From: Marinobacter gelidimuriae
Lineage (GTDB): Bacteria; Pseudomonadota; Gammaproteobacteria; Pseudomonadales; Oleiphilaceae
NCBI RefSeq assembly: GCF_000372805.1
Contig: NZ_KB889828.1
Span: forward strand, 1 to 64,000
Direction of reading: 5' to 3'
Length of the DNA: 64,000 nucleotides
Of the stretch, positions 27,581 to 37,454 are shown piece by piece (the stretch's first letter is position 1; each line of letters begins with the position of its first letter). Made by a program: the position numbers and the translations under genes. The notes beneath the pieces are model-generated. The model did no database searches and was not told where the DNA came from. It saw only the letters and a list, made by a program, of their open reading frames with translations.

Positions 27581-29248
27581 ATGCAAGGCCACGCATCTAT
27601 ACCAACCGCTACAAAAGCCTGGCAGGCGCTGCTGCGCCACCAAAAGCGGCTAGCAACACAGCCCATGGCACAGCTGTTCGCCGAGGACAGCCAACGGGCA
27701 TCACGCTATTTGCTTGAAGCAGCCGGCCTGACTCTGGATTTCTCCAAGAATCGCCTTGATGATGGCGCCCTCGCCGCGCTGATGGCCCTGGCCGAAGAGT
27801 GCCAACTGGCCTCTCGTCGCCGGGCACTGTTTGCCGGCGAGCCGGTGAACAACACTGAGAACAGGCCTGCGCTTCATACCGCCTTGCGAGCAAGTGCAGA
27901 TCAGACTATTCAGGTGAACGGCAAGAACGTGATGGAGGAAGTTCACGCCACGCTGGAACACATGCAGCAGTTTGTTAACGCTGTCACCGGCGGTGAACGC
28001 CGCGGTTGCACGGGCGAGCGTTTTACCGACGTGGTCAGCATTGGCATTGGTGGCTCTTTCCTGGGGCCAAAGTTGGCTACAGAGGCGCTAACGCCTTATC
28101 ACCACGGCGGCATACGCTGCCATTACGCAGCCAATATCGACGGCACTGAAATCTGCGAGATTTTGCGCCAGGTAAGCCCGCACACCACGCTGTTTCTGGT
28201 GCAGTCAAAATCCTTCAAAACCCCCGAAACCCTGGAAAACGCCAAAGTAGCCCGTGAATGGCTGGTTCAGCACTGCCCGCAAACAGACGCTGTTGCGCGC
28301 CACTTTGCGGCAGTATCCGCTAACGTCGACGCCGCTCAAGCCTTCGGTATCGAAGCAGACAGCCTGTTCCCGATGTGGGGCTGGGTCGGTGGGCGCTATT
28401 CGCTCTGGTCGGCCATTGGTTTACCGGTTGCCCTGAGCATTGGCATGGACAATTTTCGCCAATTGCTGGCGGGTGCCCAAGCCATGGACGAACACTTCAT
28501 GCAAGCGCCATTGGCGCAGAATATGCCTGTGGTGATGGCCATGCTGGGTGTCTGGTACAGCAATCTGTGGGGCGCCTGCAGCCACGCCATTTTGCCCTAT
28601 GACCAATATTTACGCAGCCTGCCAGATCACCTTCAGCAGTTGGACATGGAAAGCAACGGCAAGCGCGTGACTCGCGCGGGCGTTGCGGTCACCTACCATA
28701 CCGGCCCGATCATCTGGGGCGGGCTCGGCGCCAACGGACAGCACGCCTACCATCAGCTGATTCACCAGGGTACCCGGCTAATTCCGGCAGACTTCATTAT
28801 TCCGCTGGTCAGCCATAACCCCATTGCGAATCATCACGCCGATCTGTTCGCCAACTGCCTGAGCCAGTCCCAGGCCATGATGGCCGGAAAAACTCTGGAA
28901 CAAGCCCGGCGCGAACTGATTGCCGAAGGCCGGTCAGCGCAAGACGTCGACCGCCTGGCCTCGCACAAAGTAGTACCTGGAAACCAACCCAGCAACACTC
29001 TGGTGATGCAGCAGCTTACGCCTTATACACTGGGCGCGATGATCGCCTTGTACGAACATCGCACCTATGTACAGGGTGTTATCTGGGATCTGGATTCGTT
29101 CGATCAGTGGGGGGTAGAGCTGGGCAAGCAGCTGGGACAAAACATTCTGCCGCGCCTGATGGGCCAGCCGGCACCGGCAAACGCGGGTAATAGCGACAGC
29201 TCAACCGATGCCCTGATCGCTCGCTTCCGCGCCGCCAACGGCGCTTGA
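27581..29248 (+). CDS. pgi: Glucose-6-phosphate isomerase
   Basis: Interconverts glucose-6-phosphate and fructose-6-phosphate. 555 residues from ATG 27581 (AAGGA 8 nt upstream). Family signatures: GIGGSFLGPKL, VQSKSFKTPETL and MWGWVGGRYSLWSAIGLPVA; catalytic Glu/His/Lys region SNTLVMQQLTP. It follows panC by 73 bp. Its final 48 bp overlap the 3' end of the second folK on the opposite strand. Confidence 0.96.
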   Translation: MQGHASIPTATKAWQALLRHQKRLATQPMAQLFAEDSQRASRYLLEAAGLTLDFSKNRLDDGALAALMALAEECQLASRRRALFAGEPVNNTENRPALHTALRASADQTIQVNGKNVMEEVHATLEHMQQFVNAVTGGERRGCTGERFTDVVSIGIGGSFLGPKLATEALTPYHHGGIRCHYAANIDGTEICEILRQVSPHTTLFLVQSKSFKTPETLENAKVAREWLVQHCPQTDAVARHFAAVSANVDAAQAFGIEADSLFPMWGWVGGRYSLWSAIGLPVALSIGMDNFRQLLAGAQAMDEHFMQAPLAQNMPVVMAMLGVWYSNLWGACSHAILPYDQYLRSLPDHLQQLDMESNGKRVTRAGVAVTYHTGPIIWGGLGANGQHAYHQLIHQGTRLIPADFIIPLVSHNPIANHHADLFANCLSQSQAMMAGKTLEQARRELIAEGRSAQDVDRLASHKVVPGNQPSNTLVMQQLTPYTLGAMIALYEHRTYVQGVIWDLDSFDQWGVELGKQLGQNILPRLMGQPAPANAGNSDSSTDALIARFRAANGA

Positions 29249-29749
29249 AATTATACGGCCGCGCCAGCTGAAGTTGAGCTTATGCAAAGGTGGGCCGGCG
29301 CGGTGTAACTGCCATAAATCCTGATAGCTTTGTCCGCACTGGGGGTGCAAACGCGACCCGGCCACATCCGCTAAGGGCTTAAGCACAAACGCGTTCACCA
29401 ATATTTCGGCACGTGGTAATTCCACACCGCAAAACACGCCAACCTTTTCACCGTAAGTCAGAATGTCGATATCCAGCGTTCGCGCTGTGAAGCGGGTGCT
29501 GCCCCGAACCCGGCCATGGTCGGCCTCTAGCTTCTTAAAGCGGCGCGACAACTCGGCCAGCGGCATAGCGGTATTGAATCCCGCAACCATATTCAAAAAC
29601 GGGGAACCGTCAAAACCCACCGCCGGGCTTTCATACACCGGCGACAAAGCCAGCTCGCCAAACCAGTCGGCCAAGGCATCTAACGCGGCCTGCAAACAGG
29701 CTTCGCGGTTTTGGTTGCTACCAATACCCACCAGCACCGGAGTGCTCAC
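29201..29749 (-). CDS. folK: HPPK-like pyrophosphokinase (folK copy 2)
   Basis: A second HPPK of 182 residues: VGIGSNQNREACLQAAL at the N-terminus, RFTARTLDIDILTYG with the metal aspartates, and FVLKPLADVAG. It is clearly divergent from the copy at 25246, so it is an old paralogue, as in Pseudomonas where one folK sits next to folB. It overlaps the 3' end of folB by 4 nt and pgi tail-to-tail by 48 nt. Both copies appear intact; a different role for either is not evident. Confidence 0.93.
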   Translation of the reverse strand: MSTPVLVGIGSNQNREACLQAALDALADWFGELALSPVYESPAVGFDGSPFLNMVAGFNTAMPLAELSRRFKKLEADHGRVRGSTRFTARTLDIDILTYGEKVGVFCGVELPRAEILVNAFVLKPLADVAGSRLHPQCGQSYQDLWQLHRAGPPLHKLNFSWRGRIISSAVGGAEASDQGIG

Positions 29750-30102
29750 AGGCGGCGCCCACGCGCGATGCTGACGCCCACCGCAGAGGCCGCCACGGCG
29801 CCGGGCTTGCGAATGCTCAGCCGCAAAAACTCGATACCAAACGTCCGTTGCAACTCGGCCGCCAGTACCTCTGCTGCGTGCTCCAGCAATTTCGGTTGCA
29901 GCGCCTGCAGACAGCGAATAACGCAGTCGCTCACCGCGGCGTAGTCCAGCGCGTCCTTGACGTCATCAGACGCGCCGGGCACGCGGTTGTCCCAATCCAT
30001 GTCCAAGTCTACCAGCAGGCGCTGGGTAATGTCCCGCTCCCATTCGTATACCCCTACAACGGTTTCGACCTCCAGGCCCTCAATAAACACACGATCTGCC
30101 AC
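29746..30102 (-). CDS. folB: Dihydroneopterin aldolase
   Basis: Cleaves dihydroneopterin to the HPPK substrate, so folB and folK here encode consecutive folate steps. About 118 residues starting VADRVFIEGLEVETVVGVYEWER region, with the catalytic glutamate in GVYEWER and the conserved Lys in LRKP-like SIRKPGAV. GTG 30102 is chosen because GGAG lies five bases upstream and the family begins there; an ATG at 30183 would add 27 non-homologous residues. Confidence 0.93.
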   Translation of the reverse strand: MADRVFIEGLEVETVVGVYEWERDITQRLLVDLDMDWDNRVPGASDDVKDALDYAAVSDCVIRCLQALQPKLLEHAAEVLAAELQRTFGIEFLRLSIRKPGAVAASAVGVSIARGRRL

Positions 30103-30242
30103 AGGCACTCCAGATGATGCTGTACTCTTTTCGGATTGAATCGGCCCGACAGCGCAGCTAAGGTTAGCTATCAGACTCGACAAATTTAACTATTTTCGCA
30201 CAGTTTGACTCAAGCCGTCTGCGCCAGCCAGGACACATCTCT

Positions 30243-30836
30243 ATGACATTTGCCAGTGCGCCCGTTTTAACGGTACTGCTGTGTGCCGCAGCTTATCTTG
30301 GCGGCTCGGTGCTGTTCGCCCTACCCGTCAGCCGTGCCTGGCAACTGCCAGACCCGCGCGCTCAGGGCTCCACCAATCCGGGCGCCACCAACGTATTTCG
30401 CAGCGGAGGCTGGGCGCCAGCAGCGCTAACGCTGATACTGGATGCCGGCAAAGGCTGGCTGCCAGTATGGACGGCGCAACAATGGGGGCTATCAACAACC
30501 ATTCAGGCGGCGGTCGCCCTGTGCGCAGTCACCGGCCATATGATCCCGGTGTTCTATCGCTTCAAGGGCGGAAAAGGCGTCGCTACGGCTCTCGGTGCCG
30601 GCCTGGCACTGGCACACACAACCACATTGTTGATGGCCGCAATATGGCTTTTGGTCATGTGGCGCTGGCGCATCCCGGCGATGGCGTCCTTGGTAGCAGT
30701 GCTCAGCGGGCCTTTGCTCAGCGCGCTGCTTCAACCCCACACTCTGCCAGTGTTCAGCCTACTGGCGTTACTGGTGTTAGTTCGCCACCGCAATAACCTG
30801 ATTCGAATGGCGCAGGGGCGCGAAACCCGCTTCTAG
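30243..30836 (+). CDS. plsY: Glycerol-3-phosphate acyltransferase PlsY
   Basis: Inner-membrane acyltransferase that uses acyl-phosphate to make lysophosphatidate. 197 residues with about five membrane helices and the three PlsY loops: GSVLFALPVSR, GSTNPGATNVFRSGG and RFKGGKGVATALGA. It diverges from folB and converges on tsaD. The folB-plsY-tsaD-rpsU arrangement is the common Pseudomonas order. Confidence 0.96.
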   Translation: MTFASAPVLTVLLCAAAYLGGSVLFALPVSRAWQLPDPRAQGSTNPGATNVFRSGGWAPAALTLILDAGKGWLPVWTAQQWGLSTTIQAAVALCAVTGHMIPVFYRFKGGKGVATALGAGLALAHTTTLLMAAIWLLVMWRWRIPAMASLVAVLSGPLLSALLQPHTLPVFSLLALLVLVRHRNNLIRMAQGRETRF

Positions 30837-30886
30837 CCAGCACTGCCTCAACTCATCAGTGCTACATGCACTTCAGGTTCTAACCA

Positions 30887-31945
30887 TCAGGCACCCGCCA
30901 GGCCGTCATCGCAACGCTGATTCAAGGGCGGCAAGGTATCCAGCGGCCAGCGCGGCACCGCCGCAATGCGATCACCGTCTTGCTGCCCTGCCCGCAAGCG
31001 CTGGGCCCCGGCATAGGCAATCATTGCCCCGTTATCGGTACAGAACTCCGGCCGCGCGTAAAACACCGATGCGCCAAGTTTCGCCGTCATCGCCTCAAGC
31101 CCGGCCCGAAGCCGCGTGTTGGCGCTGACGCCACCGGCGATCACCAATCGTTTGCACCCAGTGAGCTGTAACGCGCGCTTACATTTGATCGCCAGGGTGT
31201 CCACCACCGCAGATTCGAAGGCCAGGGCAATATCAGCACGGGTCTGATCGCCCAGATCACCGGCTTCACGCGCCGCATTAACGGTATTCAGAGTAAAGGT
31301 CTTCAACCCGCTGAAGCTGAAATCAAGCCCCGGGCGGTCTGTCATTGGCCGCGGAAAGCGATAACGCCCGGCCTGCCCTTTTTCAGCCAATGCCGCGACT
31401 CTGGGCCCACCCGGGTAATCCAGTCCCAGCATTTTGGCAGTTTTGTCGAACGCTTCTCCGGCGGCGTCGTCAACCGACTCACCCAAAAGAATGTACTCGC
31501 CGATACCGCTGACCTGCACCAGCTGGGTATGGCCACCGGACACTAGCAACGCAACGAAAGGAAAAGCCGGTGGGTTCTGCTCCAGCATTGGCGCCAGCAA
31601 ATGCCCTTCCATATGATGCACACCCAGTACTGGAATGCTCATACTGAAACCCAGAGCGTGAGCCACGGCGGCGCCCACCATTAACGCGCCCACGAGACCG
31701 GGACCTGCGGTGTAAGCAATGCCTTCGATGTCTGCACGTACAAGCCCGGCCTCGGCCAGAATTTGCTCGATCAATGGCAACAGCTTGCGAACGTGGTCGC
31801 GGGAGGCCAGCTCGGGCACCACCCCGCCGTAGTCAGCGTGTATCGCTACCTGACTGAACAACGCATGGGCCAGCAAACCACGCTCGGTGTGGTAGAGTGC
31901 CACGCCGGTTTCGTCACAAGACGTCTCAATACCTAAAATCAGCAT
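30887..31945 (-). CDS. tsaD: tRNA threonylcarbamoyladenosine transferase TsaD
   Basis: Catalytic subunit for t6A37 formation in ANN-decoding tRNAs. 352 residues; [17 protein letters not shown], the metal-binding HHMEGHL motif, [10 protein letters not shown] and [13 protein letters not shown] are present. It diverges from rpsU across a 240-bp gap. The tRNA-Ile2 at 36306 decodes an ANN (AUA) codon and would be a substrate. Confidence 0.97.
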   Translation of the reverse strand: MLILGIETSCDETGVALYHTERGLLAHALFSQVAIHADYGGVVPELASRDHVRKLLPLIEQILAEAGLVRADIEGIAYTAGPGLVGALMVGAAVAHALGFSMSIPVLGVHHMEGHLLAPMLEQNPPAFPFVALLVSGGHTQLVQVSGIGEYILLGESVDDAAGEAFDKTAKMLGLDYPGGPRVAALAEKGQAGRYRFPRPMTDRPGLDFSFSGLKTFTLNTVNAAREAGDLGDQTRADIALAFESAVVDTLAIKCKRALQLTGCKRLVIAGGVSANTRLRAGLEAMTAKLGASVFYARPEFCTDNGAMIAYAGAQRLRAGQQDGDRIAAVPRWPLDTLPPLNQRCDDGLAGA

Positions 31946-32038
31946 AGTTATTAGCCATTAAAGTAAAAGAAGCAAAATGCAGAGGCGGAGCATTTTAGCA
32001 GAAACCCGAGGCGCACCTGCAGTTTCACAGAATAAACA

Positions 32039-32068
32039 TTGACCTCAGCTCTACCCAGGGGATATAGT
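32039..32068 (+). promoter_or_regulatory. Promoter of the rpsU-dnaG-rpoD operon
   Basis: TTGACC (32039-32044), an 18-bp spacer and TATAGT (32063-32068) lie in the tsaD/rpsU gap. The implied transcript would have a ~110-nt leader before rpsU. Confidence 0.7.
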
Positions 32069-32185
32069 TGCCGCCCTAAATTACGCACTGGTCGAGTTTT
32101 AATCATTCCTGCCAGTGTTAGAACCGCACAGGGCAAGCCCGGCGGAACCCATAGAACCGAATATACCCAGGTAGGTGATTTTCGA

Positions 32186-32401
32186 ATGCCAGCTGTTAAA
32201 CTGAAAGAGAATGAGCCGTTTGACGTAGCCCTACGTCGCTTCAAGCGTTCCTGCGAGAAAGCAGGCGTTCTTTCCGAAGTGCGTCGTCGTGAGCACTACG
32301 AGAAGCCGACTTCTGTTCGTAAGCGTAAAGCTGCTGCTGCCGTTAAGCGTCACCTCAAGAAGCTTCAGCGTGAACAGCGCAAGTTTGAGCGTTTGTACTA
32401 G
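32186..32401 (+). CDS. rpsU: 30S ribosomal protein S21
   Basis: 71-residue protein, starting [20 protein letters not shown] and ending in a basic [14 protein letters not shown] tail, exactly the S21 length. S21 is the last small-subunit protein to join and supports initiation. The ATG at 32186 has AGGTGA about 8 nt upstream. First gene of the macromolecular synthesis operon. Confidence 0.98.
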   Translation: MPAVKLKENEPFDVALRRFKRSCEKAGVLSEVRRREHYEKPTSVRKRKAAAAVKRHLKKLQREQRKFERLY

Positions 32402-32469
32402 GTTTTAGCAACGCTGCTTGACTGCAAAAATTAATCGCCTGAACGGCTGCAGGCCGCTCAAAGCGATTT

Positions 32470-32506
32470 AAAAATGCCGCCGAGGCCTGGCTTCGGCGGC
32501 ATTTTT
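32470..32506 (+). terminator. Hairpin between rpsU and dnaG
   Basis: A perfect 13-bp stem AAAAATGCCGCCG / CGGCGGCATTTTT (32470-32482 and 32494-32506) ending in T5. This internal terminator keeps dnaG expression below rpsU in the classical operon. Confidence 0.85.
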
Positions 32507-32549
32507 GTCTATTGTCTATCCTGCTATTACGGCCACACCCGGAGCCCGA

Positions 32550-34286
32550 ATGAGCGGACTGATCCCGCAACGGTTTGTTGAAGATCTGCTAGACCGGATC
32601 GATCTGGCCGAGCTGATTGGCTCTCGCGTTACCCTGAAAAAAGCCGGTGCGAATTACAAAGCCTGCTGCCCGTTTCACGATGAAAAAACACCGTCGTTCA
32701 ATGTGCGGCCAGACAAAGGCTTTTACCACTGCTTCGGATGCGGCGCACACGGCGACGCGATCAGTTTTTTAAGGGAATTCGAAGGCCTGGGTTTTACCGA
32801 AGCAGTTGAAGATCTGGCGCGCAGAGCCGGAATGGAAGTGCCCTACGATCAGGCTGCCAAGCAGGAAATACAACAGGCTCGAACGCTGACAGAGGCACTG
32901 GATTTCGCCAGCCGTTTTTATCAGCAGGCGCTGAGCAGCGAAGCCGGTGCTTTTGCCCGCGACTACCTGCAGCAGCGCGGGCTGGATCAGGCCATTATCC
33001 AGCAATATCAGCTGGGATTTGCCCCCGCCGGCGGCACAGCATTATGCGACGCTGCGGGCACCAGCTTTAAAGAACCGCTGCTGGAAACCAAAACGGTATC
33101 CGACCAATATGGCCGGCCCAGAGATCTGTTTCGCAACCGGGTGATGTTTCCAATCCGCAACACCCGCGGCAAAACCATCGCCTTTGGCGGGCGTACTCTG
33201 GGTGACGACAAAGCCAAATACATCAACTCGCCGGAGTCTGACGTTTTCCATAAGAGCCGTGAAATATACGGCCTGTATGAAGCGCGGCAAAACCTGAAAC
33301 AGCTGGACAAGTTGTTGGTTGTTGAAGGCTACATGGACGTCATCGCCCTGGCCCAGCATGGCATCCAGTTTGCCGTGGCCACATTGGGTACCGCCACCAA
33401 TCAGGACAACCTGAGCGCCTTAATGCGCCAGGTACGCCACATTGTGTTCTGTTTTGATGGCGACACAGCGGGTTTTCGCGCGGCAGATCGCGCACTGGAA
33501 AACGCACTGGAACTGATGGCCGATGGTCTGCATCTGCAATTTCTGATGCTGCCCCAAGGCGAAGACCCGGACACCCTGATTCGCAAAGAAGGCGCCGAAG
33601 CCTTCAGCAAACGGATTGAAGCGGCTATACCGCTGTCACGCTATCTGTTCGATCGCCAGAGCGACGGCCTCGACTTGCAGCTGCCCGAACACCGCGGAGA
33701 ATTGCGCGCCCGGGCCGAGCCCATGCTCAACAAGATGCCCAAGTGCACGCTGCGCGACGCCATGTGGCATGAAATGCTGCGCCTTTGCAGCGGCCGCGAC
33801 CAATGGCAGAAAAAACCCTGGCAGGAACGGGGCGGCAGCAAAGGCTGGCAGCGGGAACGAATACAAGAACAGCGGATTGACGTAAAACTGAGCAAAGACA
33901 GCTTGCTGTGTCTGGCTTTGACAGAAGCGCCAGATCTGGCCGCAGAAGTGGCCGAAGCCGCTCGGGGCTCACGGCAATTTATTCAGGCGGCGGCGTTCGC
34001 CAGCTGGATTCTGGAACGCAAACTTACCAATCAACCGGCACTGATTAGTGCTTTGGCTACGGACATTCAAGCCAGGGACCGTTTTTTCCATTTGTTTGAC
34101 GGCATTGAGCATATACCCGCCCGCGAACACACACTGGAAGCGGCACGGGAACTTCTCAGCCCAACCGAAGAGGCATCGCGGCAACAAAGGTTTGCCGAAT
34201 TGCTGCGCAATTTGCCCAATCTGAGTCCTGAAGAGCGCATTGAATTACGTACATTAGGCAGTGGCACAAAGAACAACGGGACTTGA
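32550..34286 (+). CDS. dnaG: DNA primase
   Basis: Makes RNA primers for replication. 578 residues: N-terminal zinc ribbon (CCPFHDEKTPSFNV ... HCFGCGAHG), TOPRIM core with VVEGYMDVIAL and FCFDGDTAG, and a C-terminal helicase-binding domain. ATG 32550 follows GGAG by five bases. An upstream in-frame TTG at 32505 lies in the terminator hairpin and is rejected. Confidence 0.97.
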   Translation: MSGLIPQRFVEDLLDRIDLAELIGSRVTLKKAGANYKACCPFHDEKTPSFNVRPDKGFYHCFGCGAHGDAISFLREFEGLGFTEAVEDLARRAGMEVPYDQAAKQEIQQARTLTEALDFASRFYQQALSSEAGAFARDYLQQRGLDQAIIQQYQLGFAPAGGTALCDAAGTSFKEPLLETKTVSDQYGRPRDLFRNRVMFPIRNTRGKTIAFGGRTLGDDKAKYINSPESDVFHKSREIYGLYEARQNLKQLDKLLVVEGYMDVIALAQHGIQFAVATLGTATNQDNLSALMRQVRHIVFCFDGDTAGFRAADRALENALELMADGLHLQFLMLPQGEDPDTLIRKEGAEAFSKRIEAAIPLSRYLFDRQSDGLDLQLPEHRGELRARAEPMLNKMPKCTLRDAMWHEMLRLCSGRDQWQKKPWQERGGSKGWQRERIQEQRIDVKLSKDSLLCLALTEAPDLAAEVAEAARGSRQFIQAAAFASWILERKLTNQPALISALATDIQARDRFFHLFDGIEHIPAREHTLEAARELLSPTEEASRQQRFAELLRNLPNLSPEERIELRTLGSGTKNNGT

Positions 34287-34393
34287 AAATTTAAGCACTG
34301 GTCACCATCTAACCATTCGGTGGCAGAGCATTAGGTCGGCAGCTATACTGGTTGCTTAATATTTATTTACTTTAGCGGGCTTACAGGGTGTCT

Positions 34394-36208
34394 ATGTCGG
34401 GCAATTCGGAAAAATCACGTTTAAAAGACCTCATCGCGCGAGGCAAGGAACAAGGTTACCTGACTTACGCCGAGGTGAACGATCACCTTCCGGAAGACAT
34501 CGCTGACCCGGACCAGGTCGAAGACATCATTCGCATGATCAACGACATGGGCATTCAGGTATCTGAAGTTGCACCAGACGCTGATACGTTGATTATGACT
34601 GATGGTGATTCAACCGCCGATGAAGCGGCGACTGCCGAAGCCGCAGCGGCTCTGGCCGCAGTAGAATCCGACGCCGGGCGCACCACCGACCCGGTGCGAA
34701 TGTACATGCGCGAGATGGGTACCGTTGAACTGCTGACCCGCGAAGGCGAAGTTGTTATCGCCAAGCGTATCGAAGAAGGCATTCGCGACGTGATGGCGGC
34801 GGTTGCGCACTTTCCCGGCACCACCGGCACCGTAATCCAAGGCTACGATCGCATTGTCGAGAATGAAGGCCGGTTGAGCGATATTGTTGCCGGGTTTCTG
34901 GATCCGGATGACGCCGAGCCGTTCATGCCAGAAGAGTCTGCCCCGGCGGCGCCTGCCAGCGCCGAAGAAGAAGAAACCGAGAGCGGTCCAGATCCCGAAG
35001 AGACCCGCCTGCGCTTTGACCTGCTAAAAGAAAAACTGGCAGTCGCCAATGAGCTGTTGGAACAGCACGGCCGCAGCGACAAGCGCACCCAAAAAGCCCT
35101 GAACGAGCTGGGCGCGGTGTTTGCCCCGTTCAAGCTAGGCAACAAAGCGTTTGATGGACTGGTGAACGTTGTTCGTTCCACCAACGACATGATCCGTCAG
35201 AATGAGCGCACCATCATGCGCATCTGCATTCGCGAAAGTAAGATGGATCGTAAAGAATTTATCAAATCGTTCCCAGGCAACGAGATCAACTTAGACTGGG
35301 CTGAAAAAATTGCTCGCAGCAAGAAGCCCTATGCTTCTGCGATTTCCGAGCGCCTGGACGAAATCGCGCGCTTACAAAAGCGCATCAAAAACGTACAGTT
35401 GGATGTAGATTTAGACGTTGTCGACATCAAGGAAATCAACCGCCGGGTATCCATTGGCGAAGCCAAGGCCCGCCGCGCCAAGAAAGAAATGGTAGAGGCG
35501 AACCTGCGCCTGGTGATTTCCATTGCCAAAAAATACACCAACCGCGGCCTTCAATTTCTCGACCTGATTCAGGAAGGCAACATCGGCCTGATGAAAGCAG
35601 TCGACAAGTTTGAATATCGCCGGGGCTACAAGTTCTCAACCTACGCTACCTGGTGGATTCGCCAGGCCATTACCCGCTCCATCGCGGATCAGGCCCGCAC
35701 CATCCGTATTCCGGTGCACATGATTGAAACCATTAACAAGCTGAACCGAATTTCGCGCCAGATGTTGCAGGAAATGGGCCGCGAGCCCACGCCGGAAGAG
35801 CTGGGCGAGCGCATGGAAATGCCGGAAGACAAGATTCGCAAAGTGCTGAAAATCGCCAAAGAGCCGATTTCCATGGAAACCCCGATTGGCGACGACGAGG
35901 ACAGCCATCTGGGCGATTTCATTGAAGACATCCAGGCCTTGTCGCCGGTAGATACCGCCACCGCCGAAGGCCTGCGCGAAGCCACCCGCTCGGTATTGGC
36001 CGGCTTAACCGCCCGCGAATCAAAAGTACTGCGCATGCGCTTTGGTATCGAAATGAACACCGACCACACGTTGGAAGAGGTCGGCAAACAATTTGATGTT
36101 ACCCGCGAGCGGATTCGTCAAATTGAAGCCAAAGCCCTGCGTAAACTGCGGCATCCATCGCGTTCGGACCATTTGCGCGGCTTTATCGACGATCAAGGCA
36201 ACACTTAA
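34394..36208 (+). CDS. rpoD: RNA polymerase primary sigma factor RpoD
   Basis: Housekeeping sigma-70, 604 residues. Region 1.1 ([18 protein letters not shown]), region 1.2 ([21 protein letters not shown]), a ~240-residue non-conserved region with an acidic stretch ([20 protein letters not shown]), region 2 ([35 protein letters not shown]), region 3 and region 4.2 ([22 protein letters not shown]). ATG 34394 is preferred to GTG 34388 because the AGGG box fits better. Last gene of the operon. Confidence 0.97.
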   Translation: MSGNSEKSRLKDLIARGKEQGYLTYAEVNDHLPEDIADPDQVEDIIRMINDMGIQVSEVAPDADTLIMTDGDSTADEAATAEAAAALAAVESDAGRTTDPVRMYMREMGTVELLTREGEVVIAKRIEEGIRDVMAAVAHFPGTTGTVIQGYDRIVENEGRLSDIVAGFLDPDDAEPFMPEESAPAAPASAEEEETESGPDPEETRLRFDLLKEKLAVANELLEQHGRSDKRTQKALNELGAVFAPFKLGNKAFDGLVNVVRSTNDMIRQNERTIMRICIRESKMDRKEFIKSFPGNEINLDWAEKIARSKKPYASAISERLDEIARLQKRIKNVQLDVDLDVVDIKEINRRVSIGEAKARRAKKEMVEANLRLVISIAKKYTNRGLQFLDLIQEGNIGLMKAVDKFEYRRGYKFSTYATWWIRQAITRSIADQARTIRIPVHMIETINKLNRISRQMLQEMGREPTPEELGERMEMPEDKIRKVLKIAKEPISMETPIGDDEDSHLGDFIEDIQALSPVDTATAEGLREATRSVLAGLTARESKVLRMRFGIEMNTDHTLEEVGKQFDVTRERIRQIEAKALRKLRHPSRSDHLRGFIDDQGNT

Positions 36209-36220
36209 GCGTCACAACAC

Positions 36221-36264
36221 TGGCGAGCGCCTGCTCTCATCGTTATAATGGCGCTCGCTTTTGT
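36221..36264 (+). terminator. rpoD terminator containing a possible tRNA promoter
   Basis: A 9-bp stem GCGAGCGCC / GGCGCTCGC (36223-36231, 36250-36258) ends in TTTTGTTT. The loop holds a perfect -10 TATAAT (36244-36249), preceded at 17 bp by a weak -35 TGGCGA (36221-36226). The same DNA may end rpoD transcription and start the tRNA 60 bp downstream. Confidence 0.7.
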
Positions 36265-36305
36265 TTGTACTTCGCAAACAGAAGCATCGGAATACCCCGC
36301 GTTAC

Positions 36306-36382
36306 GGGCCTTTAGCTCAGTTGGTTAGAGCAGTCGACTCATAATCGATTGGTCGCTGGTTCAAGTCCAGCAAGGCCCACCA
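36306..36382 (+). tRNA. tRNA-Ile2 (CAU, lysidine-modified)
   Basis: 77-nt cloverleaf: acceptor stem GGGCCTT/AAGGCCC, anticodon loop CTCATAA, T-loop GTTCAAGTC and encoded CCA. The CAT anticodon could mean Met or Ile2. The anticodon and T arms (AGCAGTCGACTCATAATCGA region then TGGTCGCTGGTTCAAGTCCAGCA region) follow E. coli tRNA-Ile2 closely and not elongator Met, and the acceptor pair at 1-72 rules out initiator tRNA. It should therefore read AUA after TilS modification; automated tools often label it Met. Confidence 0.85.
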
Positions 36383-36450
36383 CCCGTATATCTGTCAAAG
36401 CTTGAAGCACCTCCAAAGCCCGCAAACATATCGTCAACACGGAGCATTTC

Positions 36451-36921
36451 ATGGAAAGCTGGCAAGAATGGCTGCTAATTGCATTTGGCTTGGGCGCTAT
36501 TGTCCTTCTGGCACTTTTTATATATCGCCAACGCGATGCATTAAGCGCTGATCAGCGACGTAGCGAAAAGGCGAGCGAGTTCGCGCGCAAGCGGAGGGAA
36601 TCGATGATTAAAAGTATCCGTATCTTGGCACAGGCGGTAGAGGCGGATCAGGTTGAGTATTCTGAGGCCTGCTTGCGCATCAAAGGCCTGCTGGATCATG
36701 TGGAGCCAACGCTGCTGCAAAAATCGCCGTTTGCCGTTTTTCAGCAGGTGCACGACAAGCTACAACACATGCCTACCCATCAGGCCCGACTGGAAACTGA
36801 GCCGAAGTTTGTCAATAAGATGGACAAAGAACGTTATGCCATTGAACATGGCCACGCCGACGAAATTCGCCGCGCAGCCACTGCCATTCGGGTGCATGTA
36901 TTCAGCGAGGGTGTGAACTAG
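36451..36921 (+). CDS. DUF2489 domain protein
   Basis: 156 residues with one N-terminal membrane helix (residues ~6-24) and a cytoplasmic helical domain (RRESMIKSIRILAQAVEADQ, SEACLRIKGLLDHVEP), matching DUF2489 of gammaproteobacteria. Function unknown. GGAG sits 7 nt before the ATG. The stop overlaps the opposite-strand HDOD stop in CTAG. Confidence 0.85.
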   Translation: MESWQEWLLIAFGLGAIVLLALFIYRQRDALSADQRRSEKASEFARKRRESMIKSIRILAQAVEADQVEYSEACLRIKGLLDHVEPTLLQKSPFAVFQQVHDKLQHMPTHQARLETEPKFVNKMDKERYAIEHGHADEIRRAATAIRVHVFSEGVN

Positions 36922-37454
36922 TAGGGCGTCAAGGCGTTAACATGCTGGCCAGAGCACCTGGCTATAAACTTGATGCTCGCCCGCAGCGGCAGAGTGCCGA
37001 AATTATGCAGCACCCAGTCTAGCGATAGCCCCATTGCCAGGTTCATCACCATATCAAATCCCAACACACGGGATATGGCATCGTACACCGAGTTTACCCG
37101 GCCGGGAGCCGCGTAAAACGACGACGATGCCCAGCTGATGACTTGCGCTGCAAGGCTGGGGTCGCTCTCCACGATGTCTACCAGATCAGCCATTACAGAA
37201 TTGGGATCTGTGCGCAGGCGAATAATACGGCGGGCCGTTTCCGGAAGCGGCGCGTAACTGTGGCCCAGCTGTGTGTTCAGCGTTTCAAGGTCCAGCAAGT
37301 CACAGCTGCGGTAAATGACCTGAAGCTTGTGGCAGCCGTCGCTAAGCAACACCATTCGCAGCAGTTGATCCGGGTCGGCCATATCGACATCCCGCAATGC
37401 AATGCTGGTTGCGCATTTACCAAGAGCCCGGCGAACCATGGCCGGAACTTCCAT
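36918..37454 (-). CDS. Short HDOD-domain protein, probably truncated
   Basis: 178 residues. Residues ~70-150 carry an HDOD core (DPSLAAQVISWASSSFYAAPGRVNS...AISRVLGFDMVMNLAMGLSLD region). The N-terminal ~65 residues resemble the end of a YbaK-like domain often fused to HDOD (LLDLETLNTQLG). Full-length relatives are about 300-460 residues; the C-terminal half of HDOD is missing and the last ~20 residues (IKFIARCSGQHVNALTPY) do not look like the family. It is likely a degraded remnant; a compact functional form is less likely. Confidence 0.65.
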   Translation of the reverse strand: MEVPAMVRRALGKCATSIALRDVDMADPDQLLRMVLLSDGCHKLQVIYRSCDLLDLETLNTQLGHSYAPLPETARRIIRLRTDPNSVMADLVDIVESDPSLAAQVISWASSSFYAAPGRVNSVYDAISRVLGFDMVMNLAMGLSLDWVLHNFGTLPLRASIKFIARCSGQHVNALTPY

